Source: Omphiscola glabra (lineage: Eukaryota; Mollusca; Gastropoda; Lymnaeidae). From it: a stretch of 64,000 nt of DNA. Location: NCBI GenBank assembly GCA_964017045.1, contig OZ024809.1, positions 868,001 through 932,000 on the forward strand, read 5' to 3'. Positions 1 through 14,500 of the stretch are shown here, piece by piece. Position numbers and translations under genes: made by a program. The notes below the pieces were generated by a model. That model had not been told where the DNA came from. It made no database searches and saw nothing but the letters and a program-made list of their open reading frames with translations. The stretch's first letter is position 1; each line of letters opens with the position of its first letter.

Positions 1-1088
1 CACATCTACACTTCTGCACTGTCTTTCTTTGACTACACCAAGTGCACATCTACACTTCTACTCTGTCTTTCATTGACTACACCAAGTGCACATCTACACT
101 TCTGCACTGTCTTTCTTTGACTACACCAAGTGCACATCTACACTTCTGCACTGTCTTTCTTTGACTACACCAAGTGCACATCTACACTTCTGCACTGTCT
201 TTCTTTGACTACACCAAGTGCACATCTACACTTCTGCACTGTCTTTCTTTGACTACACCAAGGGCACATCTACACTTCTGCACTGTCTTTCTTTGACTAC
301 ACCAAGTGCACATCTACACTTCTGCACTGTCTTTCTTTGACTACACCAAGTGCACATCTACACTTCTGCACTGTCTTTCTTTGACTACACCAAGTGCACA
401 TCTACACTTCTGCACTGTCTTTCTTTGACTACACCAAGTGCACATCTACACTTCTACTCTGTCTTTCTTTGACTACACCAAGTGCACATCTACACTTCTG
501 CACTGTCTTTCTTTGACTACACCAAGTGCACATCTACACTTCTGCACTGTCTTTCTTTGACTACACCAAGTGCACATCTACACTTCTGCACTGTCTTTCT
601 TTGACTACACCAAGTGCACATCTACACTTCTGCACTGTCTTTCTTTGACTACACCAAGTGCACATCTACACTTCTGCACTGTCTTTCTTTGACTACACCA
701 AGTGCACATCTACACTTCTACTCTGTCTTTCATTGACTACACCAAGTGCACATCTACACTTCTGCACTGTCTTTCTTTGACTACACCAAGTGCACATCTA
801 CACTTCTGCACTGTCTTTCTTTGACTACACCAAGTGCACATCTACACTTCTGCACTGTCTTTCTTTGACTACACCAAGTGCACATCTACACTTCTGCACT
901 GTCTTTCTTTGACTACACCAAGTGCACATCTACACTTCTGCTCTGTCTTTCTTTGACTACACCAAATGCTCATCTACACTTCTGCACAGTCTTTCTTTGA
1001 CTACACCAAATGCTCATCTACACTTCTGCACAGTCTTTCTTTGGCTACACCAAGTGCACATCTACACTTCTACTCTGTCTTTCTTTGA
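1..1088. repeat. 44-bp minisatellite, about 24 copies, open at the window edge
   Basis: Near-identical units containing CTTCTGCACTGTCTTTCTTT. A minority variant (CTTCTACTCTG) recurs at about 56, 451, 717 and 1068. It continues beyond the left end of the window. Confidence 0.95.
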
Positions 1089-1210
1089 TCGTCTTTGATA
1101 GAAAGTCTTTCTATTTCATTTTTAAAACTATTTGCTTAACATTTAACTAAGACAAAATATTATTTCTATAGCTCAAAAGTATCGATACTATCTTGTAAAT
1201 GATTATAAAA

Positions 1211-1330
1211 TACATCCACACACCACTCATGGTATCAGAATCATCCACACACCACTCATGGTATCAGACTACATCCACACACCACTCATTGTATCCGACT
1301 ACATCCACACACCAGTGTGTTACCGACTAA
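1211..1330. repeat. 30-bp tandem repeat, 4 copies
   Basis: Units share CATCCACACACCACTCATGG, decaying at the right end. Confidence 0.85.
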
Positions 1331-1577
1331 ATCAACACATCTCTCATGTTATCCTACTTTCCTAAGTAATCTTATCTTAACTTATGTAACTTAACTCATC
1401 TTATCTTTCTTAACTTATCTTATCTTAACTTACTTCCAGCACAATCTCAATATTACAAAATAACGGCTGTCATCAATTTCTGACCATCCTTACACACCCC
1501 CTATCGCATGTCGTTCTTTGCACATGTGACCTTTCGATGTAGAAGTGTGACCAGATCAGTTTCAACTGCAACTCTTT

Positions 1578-1677
1578 GTGTCAATTAGTGGGACAAGTGA
1601 AAGTGTCAATTAGTGGGACAAGTGAAAGTGTCAATTAGTGGGACAAGTGAAAGTGTCAATTAGTGGAACAAGGGAAA
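1578..1677. repeat. 25-bp tandem repeat, 4 copies
   Basis: Units share TGTCAATTAGTGGGACAAGT. Confidence 0.9.
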
Positions 1678-1887
1678 CTTCTAAAAGCCATTTCGTCTGG
1701 CTTACTGGGAGATATATGTGACAAAGTCTGTTCGTGACTTCTTTATATCTAAGCCCCCCCCCCCACTTTTCTCCGCCCACTCTCAACCCTCCCACTCCGC
1801 CCCAAATCCCACCCCTATTCTCTGTCCCCGACTCCCTTTCCCCCACTCTCCGCCCGCCTCTCGGCCCCTACCACTCTTCAAACCCGC

Positions 1888-2130
1888 TCTCTGCCCTCCA
1901 CTCTTCGCTCTCTGCCCTCCACTCTATATTCTCTGCTCTCCACTCTCTATTCTCTGCCCTCCACTCTCGTTCTCTGCCCTCCGCTCTCTGCCCTCCGCTT
2001 TCTGCCCACCGCTCTCTGCCCTCCACTCTCTGTTCCTTGCGCTCCACTCTCTGTTCTCTGCCCTCCACTCTCTGTTCTCTGCCCTCCACTCTCTGTTCTC
2101 TGCCCTCCACTCTCCGCTCTCTGCCTTTAT
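1888..2130. repeat. Pyrimidine-rich minisatellite (about 15-21 bp units)
   Basis: Variants of CTCTGCCCTCCACTCT mixed with CTCTGTTCTCTGC. The whole 1753-2130 tract is C/T-rich on the + strand, so several frames stay open on both strands without coding evidence. Confidence 0.85.
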
Positions 2131-2211
2131 TTCCATGCCCTCTATTTAACGACTACGCCCCTGATCACAATAAATATTAAAATTTGCGTGTTTTCTGTTT
2201 TATATTTTCAG

Positions 2212-2422
2212 CGTCTCACGTGATCTGCTATTTGAGGATTGAAAAAAAAAAGTCTGTAAACCAAAGCTACAAGGATACTCTCGTACCCAAAGTCTCACAT
2301 TCAACAACTGTGTTGGTATCCCAAGATGCAACCGTTCTGAGTTTGGAGTCTTCGAATACCCATTTTTTTACGGAAGCTATTAATATCCGGACTTCCCTCA
2401 TAAAACCAAGCCAGCGGTTGCC
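2212..2422 (+). other. Probable 5' UTR of the iGluR with an upstream splice acceptor
   Basis: A pyrimidine-rich tract ending in TTTTCAG (AG at 2210-2211) precedes about 210 non-coding bases leading to the start codon. An in-frame TAA at 2381-2383, with no ATG between it and 2423, fixes the start. The ATG sits in a favourable context (gccATGG). If the acceptor is used, a further non-coding exon lies upstream, possibly outside this window. Inference only. Confidence 0.4.
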
Positions 2423-2515
2423 ATGGCTACACGTGGCGTCTCATGTGGGCTCATATCTTGTATTGTATTGATGACCGTGTTACATGCACAAGATACGCCC
2501 ACACCAGCCCCGACG
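2423..2515 (+). CDS. iGluR exon 1: signal peptide
   Basis: Thirty-one codons, phase 0, donor GTAAGT. The peptide starts MATRGVSCGLIS and continues with a hydrophobic core (CIVLMTVL), then HAQD, a typical cleavage region near residue 24. It is followed by a Pro/Thr-rich stretch. This exon is separated from the next by a 12.6-kb intron made mainly of minisatellites. Confidence 0.8.
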
Positions 2516-5500
2516 GTAAGTTCAATTTAAAATAATAATTTTTTTCTCTTATTACTACCCGGCAAATAACAATTTATTTGTGAACAGGTGTTTTCATATG
2601 AACTGGTTTGAGATTATGTGAGGCATTAAGCAAATGAAAGTCTGAAGGACCCTAAAAATGACACAGGTTTACATCTTTTTATTATAATTAATTATTCGCT
2701 GGCTAAAACTTTAAAGAATAAATTATGATTTTTGAACATGCAGTTTAATGAATGTCATTTATCATGACATATACGGTACAACACTGTCATTTATCATGAC
2801 ATATACGGTACATGACTGTCATTTATCGTGACATATACGGTACATGACTGTCATTTATCGTGACATATACGGTACATGACTGTCATTTATCATGACATAT
2901 ACGGTACATGACTCTCATTTATCATGACATATACGGTACATGACTGTCATTTATCATCACATATACGGTACATGCATGTCATTCATCATGACAAATACGG
3001 TACTAATCGTTTGGTGTCATCAAGATCTCTATTTATTATTGAGCCGCATCAATTTATGGCAAAGTTTTTCTCGAAATCCGAACTCTGCTCTGGAATCTGA
3101 ACTCTGCCCTGGAATCTGAACTCTGCCCTGGAATCTGAACTCTGCCCTGGAATCCGAAATCTGCTCTGGAATCTGAACTCTGCCCTGGAATCCGAACTCT
3201 GCTCTGGAATCTGAACTCTGCCCTAGAATCTGAACTCTGCCCTGGAATCCGAAATCTGCTCTGGAATCTGAACTCTGCTCTGGAATCTGAACTCTGCTCT
3301 GGAATTTGAACTCTGCTCTGGAATCTGAACTCTGCTCTTGAATCTGAACTCTGCTCTGGAATCTGAACTCTGCTCTGGAATCTGAAGGCTGCTCTGGAAT
3401 CTGAACTCTGCTCTGGAATCTGAACTCTGCTCTGGAATCTGAACTCTGCTCTGGAATCTGAACTCTGCTCTGGAATCTGAACTCTGCCCTGGAATCCGAA
3501 TACCCTGCACGCTGTTAGTGGGGGTTTTGTGAGTACATTCATCCATCGCCCGGGCAATCGTAGCCCCGGCCACCCATAGGCCCGGCTAACCATAGGCCCG
3601 GCCACCAATAGTACTGGCCACCCATAGGCCTGGCCACCCATAGGCCTGGCCACCCATAGGCCTGGCCACCCATATGCCCGGCCACCCATAGGCCTGGCCA
3701 CCCATAGGCCTGGCCACCCATATGCCCGGCCACCCATAGGCCCGGCCACCAATAGTACTGGCCACCCATAGGCCCGGCCACCAATAGTACTGGCCACCCA
3801 TAGGCCCGGCCACCAATAGTACTGGCCACCCATAGGCCCGGCCACCAATAGTACTGGCCACCCATAGGCCTGGCCACCCATAGGCCCGGCCACCCATAGG
3901 CCTGGCCACCCATAGGCCTGGCCACCCGTAGGCCCGGCCACCCATAGGCCAAGCCACTCATAGGCCCGGCCACCCATAGGCCCGGCCACCCATAGGCCCG
4001 GCCACCCATAGGCCCGGCCACCCATAGGCCTGGCCACCCATAGGCCCGGCCACCCATAGGCCCGGCCACCAATAGTACTGGCCACCCATAGGCCCGGCCA
4101 CCAATAGTACTGGCCACCCATAGGCCCGGCCACCAATAGGCCCGGCCACCCATAGGCCTGGCCACCCATATGCCCGGCCACCCATAGGCCCGGCCACCAA
4201 TAGTACTGGCCACCCATAGGCCCGGCCACCAATAGGCCCGGCCACCCATAGGCCTGGCCACCCATATGCCCGGCCACCCATAGGCCCGGCCACCAATAGT
4301 ACTGGCCACCCATAGGCCCGGCCACCAATAGGCCCGGCCACCCATAGGCCCGGCCACCCATAGGCCTGGCCACCCATATGCCCGGCCACCCATAGGCCCG
4401 GCCACCAATAGTACTGGCCACCCATAGGCCCGGCCACCAATAGTACTGGCCACCCATAGGCCCGGCCACCAATAGTACTGGCCACCCATAGGCCCGGCCA
4501 CCAATAGTACTGGCCACCCATAGGCCTGGCCACCCATAGGCCCGGCCACCCATAGGCCTGGCCACCCATAGGCCTGGCCACCCATAGGCCAAGCCACTCA
4601 TAGGCCCGGCCACCCATAGGCCCGGCCACCCATAGGCCCGGCCACCCATAGGCCAAGCCACTCATATGCCCGGCCACCCATAGGCCCGGCCACCCATAGG
4701 CCCGGCCACCCATAGGCCCGGCCACCAATAGTACTGGCCACCCATAGGTCTGGCCACCCATAGGCCCGGCCACCCATAGGCCCGGCCACCCATAGGCCCG
4801 GCCACCCATAGGCCCGGCCACCCATAGGCCCGGCCACCCATAGGCCCGGCCACCAATAGTACTGGCCACCCATAGGCCTGGCCACCCATAGGCCCGGCCA
4901 CCCATAGGTCCGGCCACCCATAGGCCTGGCCACCCATAGGCCTGGCCACCCATAGGCCCGGCCACCCATAGGCCAAGCCACTCATAGGCCCGGCCACCCA
5001 TAGGCCCGGCCACCCATAGGCCCGGCCACCCATAGGCCAAGCCACTCATAGGCCCGGCCACCCATAGGCCCGGCCACCCATAGGCCCGGCCACCCATAGG
5101 CCCGGCCACCCATAGGCCCGGCCACTCATGTGATTTCTTTATATGATAACATAACGTTAAAGTATTTACAATGGACCCTGCAAAGTGAAGTAAGGAAAAT
5201 ACGAGTAAGTGAAAGTGGACAGTTGTAAGAAGACAGCAGTAAGAGGACAGTTGTAAGAAGACAGCAGTAAGAGGATAGTTGTAAGAAGACATCAGTAAGA
5301 TAACAGTTGTAAGAAGACAGCAGTAAGAGGACAGTTGTAAGAGGACATCGGTAAGAGGACATCGGTAAGAGGACAGTTGTAGGACAGCAGTAAGTGGACA
5401 CTCAGCTGTAAGTGGACAGCTGTACGTGGACAGTTGTAAGAGGACAGCAGTAAGTGGACACTCAGCTGTAAGTGGACAGCTGTAAGAGGACAGCCAAGCC

Positions 5501-8500
5501 ATGAATGCCAGCGACCGCCTCAAATAACTTTTGTCGTGGTTGACTGTTCGTGGGACGTCGGAGTGAGTCTTAGCCTTGGTTCTTGGGCGCAACAAAGTGA
5601 GTTTTAGACTTGGAGCGTGGGAGCAACAGAGTGAGTTTCAGACTTGGAGCGTGGGAGCAACAGAGTGAGTTTTAGACTTGGAGAGTGGGAGCAACAGAGT
5701 GAGTTTTAGACTTGGAGCGTGGGAGCAACAGGTTGAGTTTTAGACTTGGAGAGTGGGAGCAACAGAGTGAGTTTTAGACTTGGAGAGTGGGAGCAACAGA
5801 GTGAGTTTTAGACTTGGAGCGTGGGAGTAACAGGTTGAGTTTTAGACTCGGTTCCTGAAAGCAACAGGGTGGCTTTTCAAATAAAAACGTTTCGTTACAT
5901 CTTTTACTTTGAAATAACGATTGTCTACGTCACAAGGGACACCAAACAACGTTGACGTCTTGAACTGTGTGCTAATTTATGATTGGAGGTTCTCAATTCT
6001 TTACACATATACCTCGGTTTGCTTTAGAGCTTTCTTCGTTTGAAAAGTGTATGTAAGTCGAACAGTTTGAGAATTAGCTATCATCTGTATAATTATGTTA
6101 GTGAACGGTGAGATGACATTAATCTCCATTAATTTTGTTAGAGCCATTATTTACAGTGACTTTACTGCATCTTGCTGGCATTAACCCCACTGTGTAATGA
6201 CGTAATAGTGACCAGGCGAGTCAAACATCAAATCTGACGTCATTGTAACGAGACAAGTCAAACATCAAGTCTGATGTAATAGTGACCAGGCGAATCAAGC
6301 ATCAAGTCACTGTTGCTGTTGTTGTTCCCCAGTCTACGTGTCGTTGTATGTAAAGTGCACCAAAATCGATCAGTCGACGAACACAACATAACAGCCATCT
6401 TGTTATAAGATCAGGACATCTGGTTAAATGTTAGGATGGCTCTACGGCTGTTACGTTGTCCACTTTACTGTGTGAGAATTATCCACTTTACTGTGTGAGA
6501 ATTATCCCCTTTACTGTGTGAGAGTTGTCCACTTTACTGTGTGAGAATTGTCCACTTTACTGTGTGAGAATTGTCCTCTTTACTGTGTGAGAATTGTCCA
6601 CTTTACTGTGTGAGAATTGTCCACATTACTGTGTGAGATTTGTCCACTTACTGTGTGAGAATTGTCCACTTTACTGTGTGGGATTGTCCATTTTACTGTG
6701 TGAGAATTGTCCACTTTACTGTGTGAGAATTGTCCACTTTACTGTGTGAGAATTGTCCTCTTTACTGTGTGGAATTGTCCATTTTACTGTGTGAGAATTG
6801 TCCACATTACTGTGTGAGATTTGTCCACTTACTGTGTGAGAATTGTCCTCTTTACTGTGTGAGAATTGTCCACTTTACTGTGTGAGAATTGTCCACTTTA
6901 CTGTGTGGACATTGCCCACTTACTGTGTGAGAATTTTCCACTTTACTGTGTGGAATTGTCCATTTTACTGTGTGAGAATTGTCCACATTACTGTGTGAGA
7001 TTTGTCCACTTACTGTGTGAGAATTGTCCTCTTTACTGTGTGAGAATTTTCCACTTTACTGTGTGGGATTGTCCATTTTACTGTGTGAGATTTGTCCACT
7101 TACTGTGTGAGAATTTTCCACTTTACTGTGTGGAATTGTCCACTTTACTGTGTGGACATTGCCCACTTACTGTGTGAGAATTTTCCACTTTACTGTGTGA
7201 GAATCAGGTACGTCATTTGGGTATGGGGGTGGGGCATCTGCCTTTTTGTTTGCCATTATTTGTCTTCACTTGATAGTGGCGTCACCGCGTAGATGTGCTG
7301 TATCATCCCTCACCCACTCCTTAATATATAGGCCCGGTCGGACCAGTAAAACTAAGATTTTGGCGCCCCTTGACTTTGTAAAGTACATTTTATCTTTTTA
7401 CTATTAAGGTCATATCTTAAAACAATTTTTCAACCTCTGATGGTGACGCCCAGGGCGAGCGCCCCCAACCCCCCCCCCCCACCCCCCGCACGGTCCTAAT
7501 CCCTTCTAAATTGGTCAAATATTTAATAAACATAACTGATTAATATAAGTGCCCCAGAAGTTGCCCAGAACGCAAGTCAACAAAATTTGAACATATGGCT
7601 TTATTTTGGTTTATTTTCAAAATTGCATTTTTTCCTTGTCTAGTTTCTTACTTGTCTAGTACGGTACCGCACCGGGTGGCATCCTCCTTGATGGTGACAC
7701 AAATGCAATAATATGACAGAGCCCACTTGGGTCGGTTTCATAACAGATTTAAGTTAAACGAAAAACCGGGTTGTTACCTGAGCACGTTGTAACCAGAGCA
7801 CTTGACTGCCAGAGGACGTTTACAACCAGAGCACTTGGCTGTCAGAACACGTTACTACCAGAGCACATTGTGACCAGGGCACGTTGTTACCAGAGCACTT
7901 GGCTGTCAGAACACGTTGCTACCACAGAACGTTGCTATCAGAGCACTTTGCTACCAGAGCTATTTTTGTCCCTATGCCTCCCCCCTCCACACTATCTCAA
8001 GTGTACCCTATGTTTGTCCCCATGCCTCCACACTATCTCAAGTGTACCCTATGTTTGTCCCCATGCCTCCACACTATCTTATGTGTACCATATGTTTGTC
8101 CCCATGCCGCCACACTATCTTATGTGTACCCTATGTTTGTCCCCATGCCTCCACACTATTTATTGTGTACCATATGTTTTTCCCCATGCCTCGACACTAT
8201 CTTATGTGTACCATATGTTTGTCCCCATGCCTCCACACTATCTCATGTGTACCCTATGTATCCCCCTTTCATGTACTCACGCGAAAATAAAAGATATATT
8301 AACAGCTCGGGGGTGTAGTTATCTCTGCAAACGGAAGTACTGCTTGTCGTCTGCTTGTACAGGAAGTCATCAACAAGGTCATGACCCCAATGCTTCCGGT
8401 CCTATATAAAAATAGATATATTTTACCCTTTGCTCGTCTTAATAATGCATCATGGCAGTGGCTCTTAACCTTCCTAATGCCGTGACCCGTGACACAAAAG

Positions 8501-11500
8501 GCAGAAGGAAGATGTACCGACACAAATGGCAGGAGGAAGATGTACCGACATAAATGGCAGGGGGAAGATGTACCGACATAAATGGCAGAAGTCAACGCTT
8601 AATGACAGGGACAATGTTTTCCAGCAACTTGTTTTCTTTAAAAATCGCCTGAAACCAAATATTCCCCCGATAGTACTATCAGGGCTATAAATAACTCTTC
8701 AAGTGACGTCATGTTGTAAAACAATGCAGTCTTTCCAATGCGCAGTTCATCTGCAGTTCATCTGCAGTGTTCTTTAGTTCATCTGCAGTGTTCTTTAGTT
8801 CATCTGCAGTGTTCTTTAGTTCATCTGCAGTGTTCTTTAGTTCATCTGCAGTGTTCTTTAGTTCATCTGCAGTGTTCTTTAGTTCATCTGCAGTGTTCTT
8901 TAGTTCATCTGCAATGTTCTTTAGTTCATCTGCAGTGTTCTTTAGTTCATCTGCAATGTTCTTTAGTTCATCTGCAGTGTTCCATAGTTCATCTGCAATG
9001 TTCTTTAGTTCATCTGCAGTGTTCTTTAGTTCATCTGCAATGTTCTTTAGTTCATCTGCAATGTTCTTTAGTTCATCTGCAGTGTTCCATAGTTCAGCCA
9101 AAAGCGCGTCTTTATTTTGCGACATTGAAATGGTTTACTCGTGCCGGCATCCAGCGCCATTATCTTTGAACAAACAAATTGCGCCAATCAAGCAAAAGTT
9201 AAGTGTTGAGTGGGTGGTAAAAAAACAACAACAACCCAACAACAACAAAAAACCCAGCTCAGACTGTGCCAATAGACTGTGCCAATAGACTGTGCCAATA
9301 GACTGTGCCAATAGCCTACATCTAATTTTAACCTCCTCAAAAACCTCTCCCCAACCAAGCAATCATCAAGTAAACAAACTATCAGAAAATTATTCGTTCT
9401 TATCTGTCAAACTAACTGACATCCCTGATAACGCACAATGAATAGTACACAATGAATGGTACTCAATGAATGGTACTCACTCAACTCAAGCCGAATGCAA
9501 GTACTACTTGAACATCAACAGTTTTGGTAGATAGAAACTAAATTGTTCGGAATACAAGTGTTTATTTTTTTTAAATCTTTACTGTTGTGCGCTGCAATCA
9601 GTGATGGTGTGCACTGCAGCCAGTGATGGTGTGCAATATAATCTGTACCGGTGTGCACTGTCATCTGTACCGGTGTGCACTGTAATCTGTCCGGGTTTGA
9701 ATTATACTGATTTGCACTATTTTATTGTTTTAATTTATTTTTGCAATTGACAAACTCGCTTTACATCCTATTGGCGGTGGCCATGAAGTGTGTCTCCCAT
9801 TGGCGGTGGCCATGAAGTGTGTCTCCCATTGGCGGTGGCCATGAAGTGTGTCTCCCATTGGCGGTGGCCATGAAGTGTGTCTCCCATTGGCGGTGGCCAT
9901 GAAGTGTGTCTCCCATTGGCGGTGGATATGAAGTGTGTCTTCCATTGGCGGTGGATATGAAGTGTCCCCCCCCCCATTGGTGGTGGATATGAAGTGTGCC
10001 TTCCATTGGCGGTGGCCATGAAGTGTGTCTCCCATTGGCGGTGGATATGAAGTGTGTCTTCCATTGGCGGTGGATATGAAGTGTGTCCCCCATTGGCGGT
10101 GGATATGAAGTGTGTCTTCCATTGGCGGCGGATATGAAGTGTGTCTTCCATTGGCGGCGGATATGAAGTGTGTCTTCCATTGGCGGTGGCCATGAAGTGT
10201 CTCTTTCATTGGCGGTGGACATTAAGTGTGTCTTCCATTGGCGGTGCAAACGAAGTGTGTCTCCTATTGGCGGTGCTTATGAAGTGTGTCTCACATTGGC
10301 GGTGGACATGAAGTGTGTCTCCTATTGGCGGTGCTTATGAAGTGTGTCTCACATTGGCGGTGGACATGAAGTGTGTCTTCCATTGGCGGTGGATATGAAG
10401 TGTGTCTCCCCTTGGTGGTGGATATGAAGTGTGTCTCCCATTGGCGGTACACATGAAGTGTGTCTCCCATTGGCGGTACACATGAAGTGTGTCTCCCATT
10501 GGCGGTGGATATGAAGTGTGTCTCCCATTGGCAGTGGATATGAAATGTGTCTCCCATTGGCGGTGGATATGAAGTGTGTCTCCCATTGGCGGTGGACATG
10601 AAGTGTGTCTCCCATTGGCGGTGGATATGAAGTGTGTCTCCCCTTGAAGTCTGTATGCCATTTGTTAATGTGTGGCAGATCTAGTCTGTATGCCATTTTT
10701 TAATGTGTGGCAGATTTAGTCTGTATGCCATTTGTTAATGTGTGGCAGATCTAGTGCACCTAGTGCATCTAGTGCACCTCCTTGACATGAATCTTGTACA
10801 TGAAGTAACCCAACCTTCTGGTCCGGCGGTTTTCAACCTGTGGATCGCGACCCCTTTGGGGTCGAATGACACTTTCACAGGGTACGCCTAAGACGATCGG
10901 TAAACACTTATACTCTAAAGTTATGAGGTAGCAACAAAAATAATTTTGTGGTTGGGGATCCTCACAACATGGGGAACTATATTAAAGGGTCGCGGCATTA
11001 GAAAGGTTGAGAACCACTGTTCTAACCCAAACTACTAATCCTTCTAACCCAACCATCTAACCCAGCATAAAAAAGATCCACGTATTATTTTTAACCAAAA
11101 ACCTGATTTAAAATGTCCCCAACATTTCGAATATTGGATACGCCTTTGATTGCACACAGACGTGTGTTACTTGTTTTGCAGATGGTCTCAAATTCAAAGC
11201 ATGTTTTATTAATTTTTTTTTTTAAAAGAGTTTATATTATACGTCATCGGTGATTCTCAACCCTGATACACACCTTATTTATTGACCAGCTCACCACCGA
11301 TTTTAGCACCCCTTTCCCTCCGTGAGTCTGGGAACGATTGTTAGTGTGACCACATTGATAAGAGCTGCCTGTACTCACAGTCGGACTTGTGATAACAATA
11401 TTTTTATTGTTTTATTTGTTTATTGTCGGTCTTATCTGAACTTTGACCTGGAGAACTTGGAAAGTCCCCTATCAAGAAAGCTTAGTACACGCGTACAGGC

Positions 11501-14500
11501 GTGTGTTTGAAAACTGCATACATATTGCTTCCCAATGTAGATTCATTGAATCTTCATGATCGTTGTATTGCCATTACATCAACCAGGCTGTACTTGACCA
11601 GGCTGTACTTGAACCAGGCTGTACTTGAACAAGGCTGTACTTGAACCAGGCTGAACTTGAACCAGACTGTACTTGAACCAGACTGTACTTAAACCAGGCT
11701 GTACTCAAACCAGGATGTACATCAACCAGGTTGTACTTGAACCATGCTGTACTTGAACCATGCTGTACTTGAACCAGGCTGTACTTGAAAAGTTTGTACG
11801 TAAACCAGGCTGTACATCAACGAGGCTGTACATCAACCAGGCTGTACTTGAACCAGACTGTTCATCAACCAGGATGTACCTGAACCAGACTGTACATCAA
11901 CCAGGCTGTACTTGAACCAGGCTGTACTTGAACCAGTCTGTACATAAACCAGGCTGTACTTGAACCAGGATGTCTTATTTTGCAAAAATACACGACCTCA
12001 CTTTCGATTAATGGGCATGAATTCTGTAATCCACCATTTTTCCGCTTTATCTATAATTTGCTAATGTGCTTATCAGTGTCATCACCACACCATAGCAGTC
12101 TTCTGTAGCCCCAATGGATCACCTCATTACCTCAATAGTCAGAGTTGATTGTCACAGCATGTTGGTGGCTGTCGCAAGGAAATAATGGTCAGAGAGGATT
12201 GTCACAGCATGCTGGTGACTGTCACAAGAAAATAATTGTCAGAGAGGATTGTCAGGTCGCTGTCACAAGGAAATAATTGTCGGAGAACATTGTCACACGT
12301 GTGACAATGAAATAAACGCATGAATGATCAAATGATGTATTTGAGATCTTGATAAGTAGTTGCAATAAAATAGCTTCACTGTTTGGGGTGTGGTTATGTG
12401 TGTTGGGGTTTAACTGGAACATTTTGAGAAACATTTAAGAAGGTGCGGATGGGGCAGGTGGGTCAGGGGATTCTCATCAGATCAATACAGACGTATCACT
12501 TTCAGTGCTAAGCAAAGTAGTTGTGACTCTCAAGAGGTGCATAGAACTCTCAAGAGGTGCATAGAACTCTCAAGAGGTGCATAGAACTCTCAAGAGGTGC
12601 ATATAACTCTCAAGAGGTGCATAGAACTCTCAAGAGGTGCATAGAACTCTCAAGAGGTGCATAGAACTCTCAAGAGGTGCATACAACTCTCAATCAAGAG
12701 GTGCATAGAACTCTCAAGAGGTGCATAGAACTCTCAAGAGGTGCATAGAACTCTCAATCAAGAAGTGCATATAACTCTCAATCAAGAGGTGCATAGACCT
12801 CCCAAGAGGTGCATAGAACTCTCAATTTAGAGGTGCATAGAACTCTCAATCAAGAGGTGCATAGAACTCTCAATCTAGAGGTGCATATAACTCTTAATCA
12901 AGAGGTGCATAGAACTGTCAATCAAGAGGTGCAAAAAACTCTCAATCAAGAGGTGCATAGCACTGTCTATCAAAAGGTGCATAGAACTCTCAATCATGAG
13001 GTGCATAGAACTCCCAATCAAGACGTCTATAGAACTGTCAATCAAGATGTGCATAGAACTCTAAATCAAGAGGTGCATAGAACTCACAAGGGATGCATAG
13101 AACTCTCAAAAGGTGCATAGAACTCACAAGGGGTGCATTGAACTCTCAAGAGTTGCCGTGCCCATGGTTTATGAGAGATAGAAGAAAAATCTGCTGTCTG
13201 TGTTATTCGGCGATGAAGACTATCCCACATGACGTCACATGTCCTAGTTTTACCCCTTGAAGGATAAGTCAATCCTTAACGTGCGCTAATCTAATCCCTG
13301 TCAGAAATCGCACGCGGGGGTGGGGAGGCTGGCTTATATTTTGAAAATATAGTGAGAACCTTTAAAGTGAAAATGCAGCGTAGTGTACTCTGAAATTGAT
13401 ACATTTACACTATCAACATCACTTTGTCATTTAAATATACTGAGACCCGCTAACGGTAAAAACTCTAGCTCGATATCTCTGACAAGTAAATGGACATGTG
13501 GACATTTCAGTTTACACATACTGAGAACCCCTCAAGCATCTAGATGGAGATAGATACATCCCTTACAAGTAGATGGACATGTGGACATTATAACTTGAAA
13601 AAATTGAGACACCCCCCCCCCCTTTTTTTCCTTCACGGTGAAAACTCTGCAGATCGATAGAGGCGTACCTGTATCACCGACAAGTATGTGGGCTACTTGG
13701 AAGTATTAGAACCCCTGAAGGTAAAATCTCTGAAGATCGATAGAGACATATGACTGACATGTACACGCGTAGGCCATTAGACAAGGCCACGATCTGCCCA
13801 AGTCAGTCATTAAATAATGCCTGAGATTAAATATCAAGACTTTAATCCGTTAGGCCCCATAGGCCGGAAAGGCCCTGTATACCCTATGTCTAGGGGAAAA
13901 CACAATGAAGGGTGACATCTATTTGACAAAAGCTCATGCTGGTAAAAGTAAAATTTTATAAAGCCATGGACGCTGCAAATGCCATCAAGTATCATTAAAG
14001 CCATGGACGCTGCAAATGTCATCAAGTATCATTGAAGCCATGGACGCTGCAAATGCCATCAAGTATCATTGAAGCCATGGACGCTGCAAATGCCATCAAG
14101 TATCATTGAAGCCATGGACGCTGCAAATGCCATCAAGTATCATTGAAGCCATGGACGCTGCAAATGCCATTAAGTATCATTGAACTGCTCTTTGTTGCTG
14201 AATAGCGCCATTATTGCTCTACTCTAATGAGTAAAAAAATAAATGTCTTGATATCAGTCCGTCACTTTGACCTGTATGTATGTGTGACTATGTCCCCTAC
14301 GTATGTGTAACTTTGTCCCCTACGTATGTGTAACTATGTCCCCTATATATGTGTAACTATGTCCCCTATATATGTGTAACTATGTCCCCTATGTATGTGT
14401 AACTATATCCCCTATGTATGTGTAACTATATCCCCTATGTATGTGTAACTATGTCCCCTATGTATGTGTAACTATGTCCCCTATATATGTGTAACTATGT

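Noticed and set aside
1..1088. CRISPR-like regular repeat array
   Set aside because: Units are contiguous with no unique spacers, and the window is eukaryotic; it is a minisatellite.
3054..5595. Minus-strand open frames of 535 and 545 codons rich in Gly/Trp
   Set aside because: They are translations of the 16-bp array (and of flanking 19- and 14-bp arrays); several frames give the same peptide cycle and no unique sequence or domain exists.
8709..9169. Coiled-coil-like NTADELK repeat protein on the minus strand
   Set aside because: The heptad-like look comes from a 21-bp stop-free minisatellite that is equally open on the other strand; there are no flanking coding exons.
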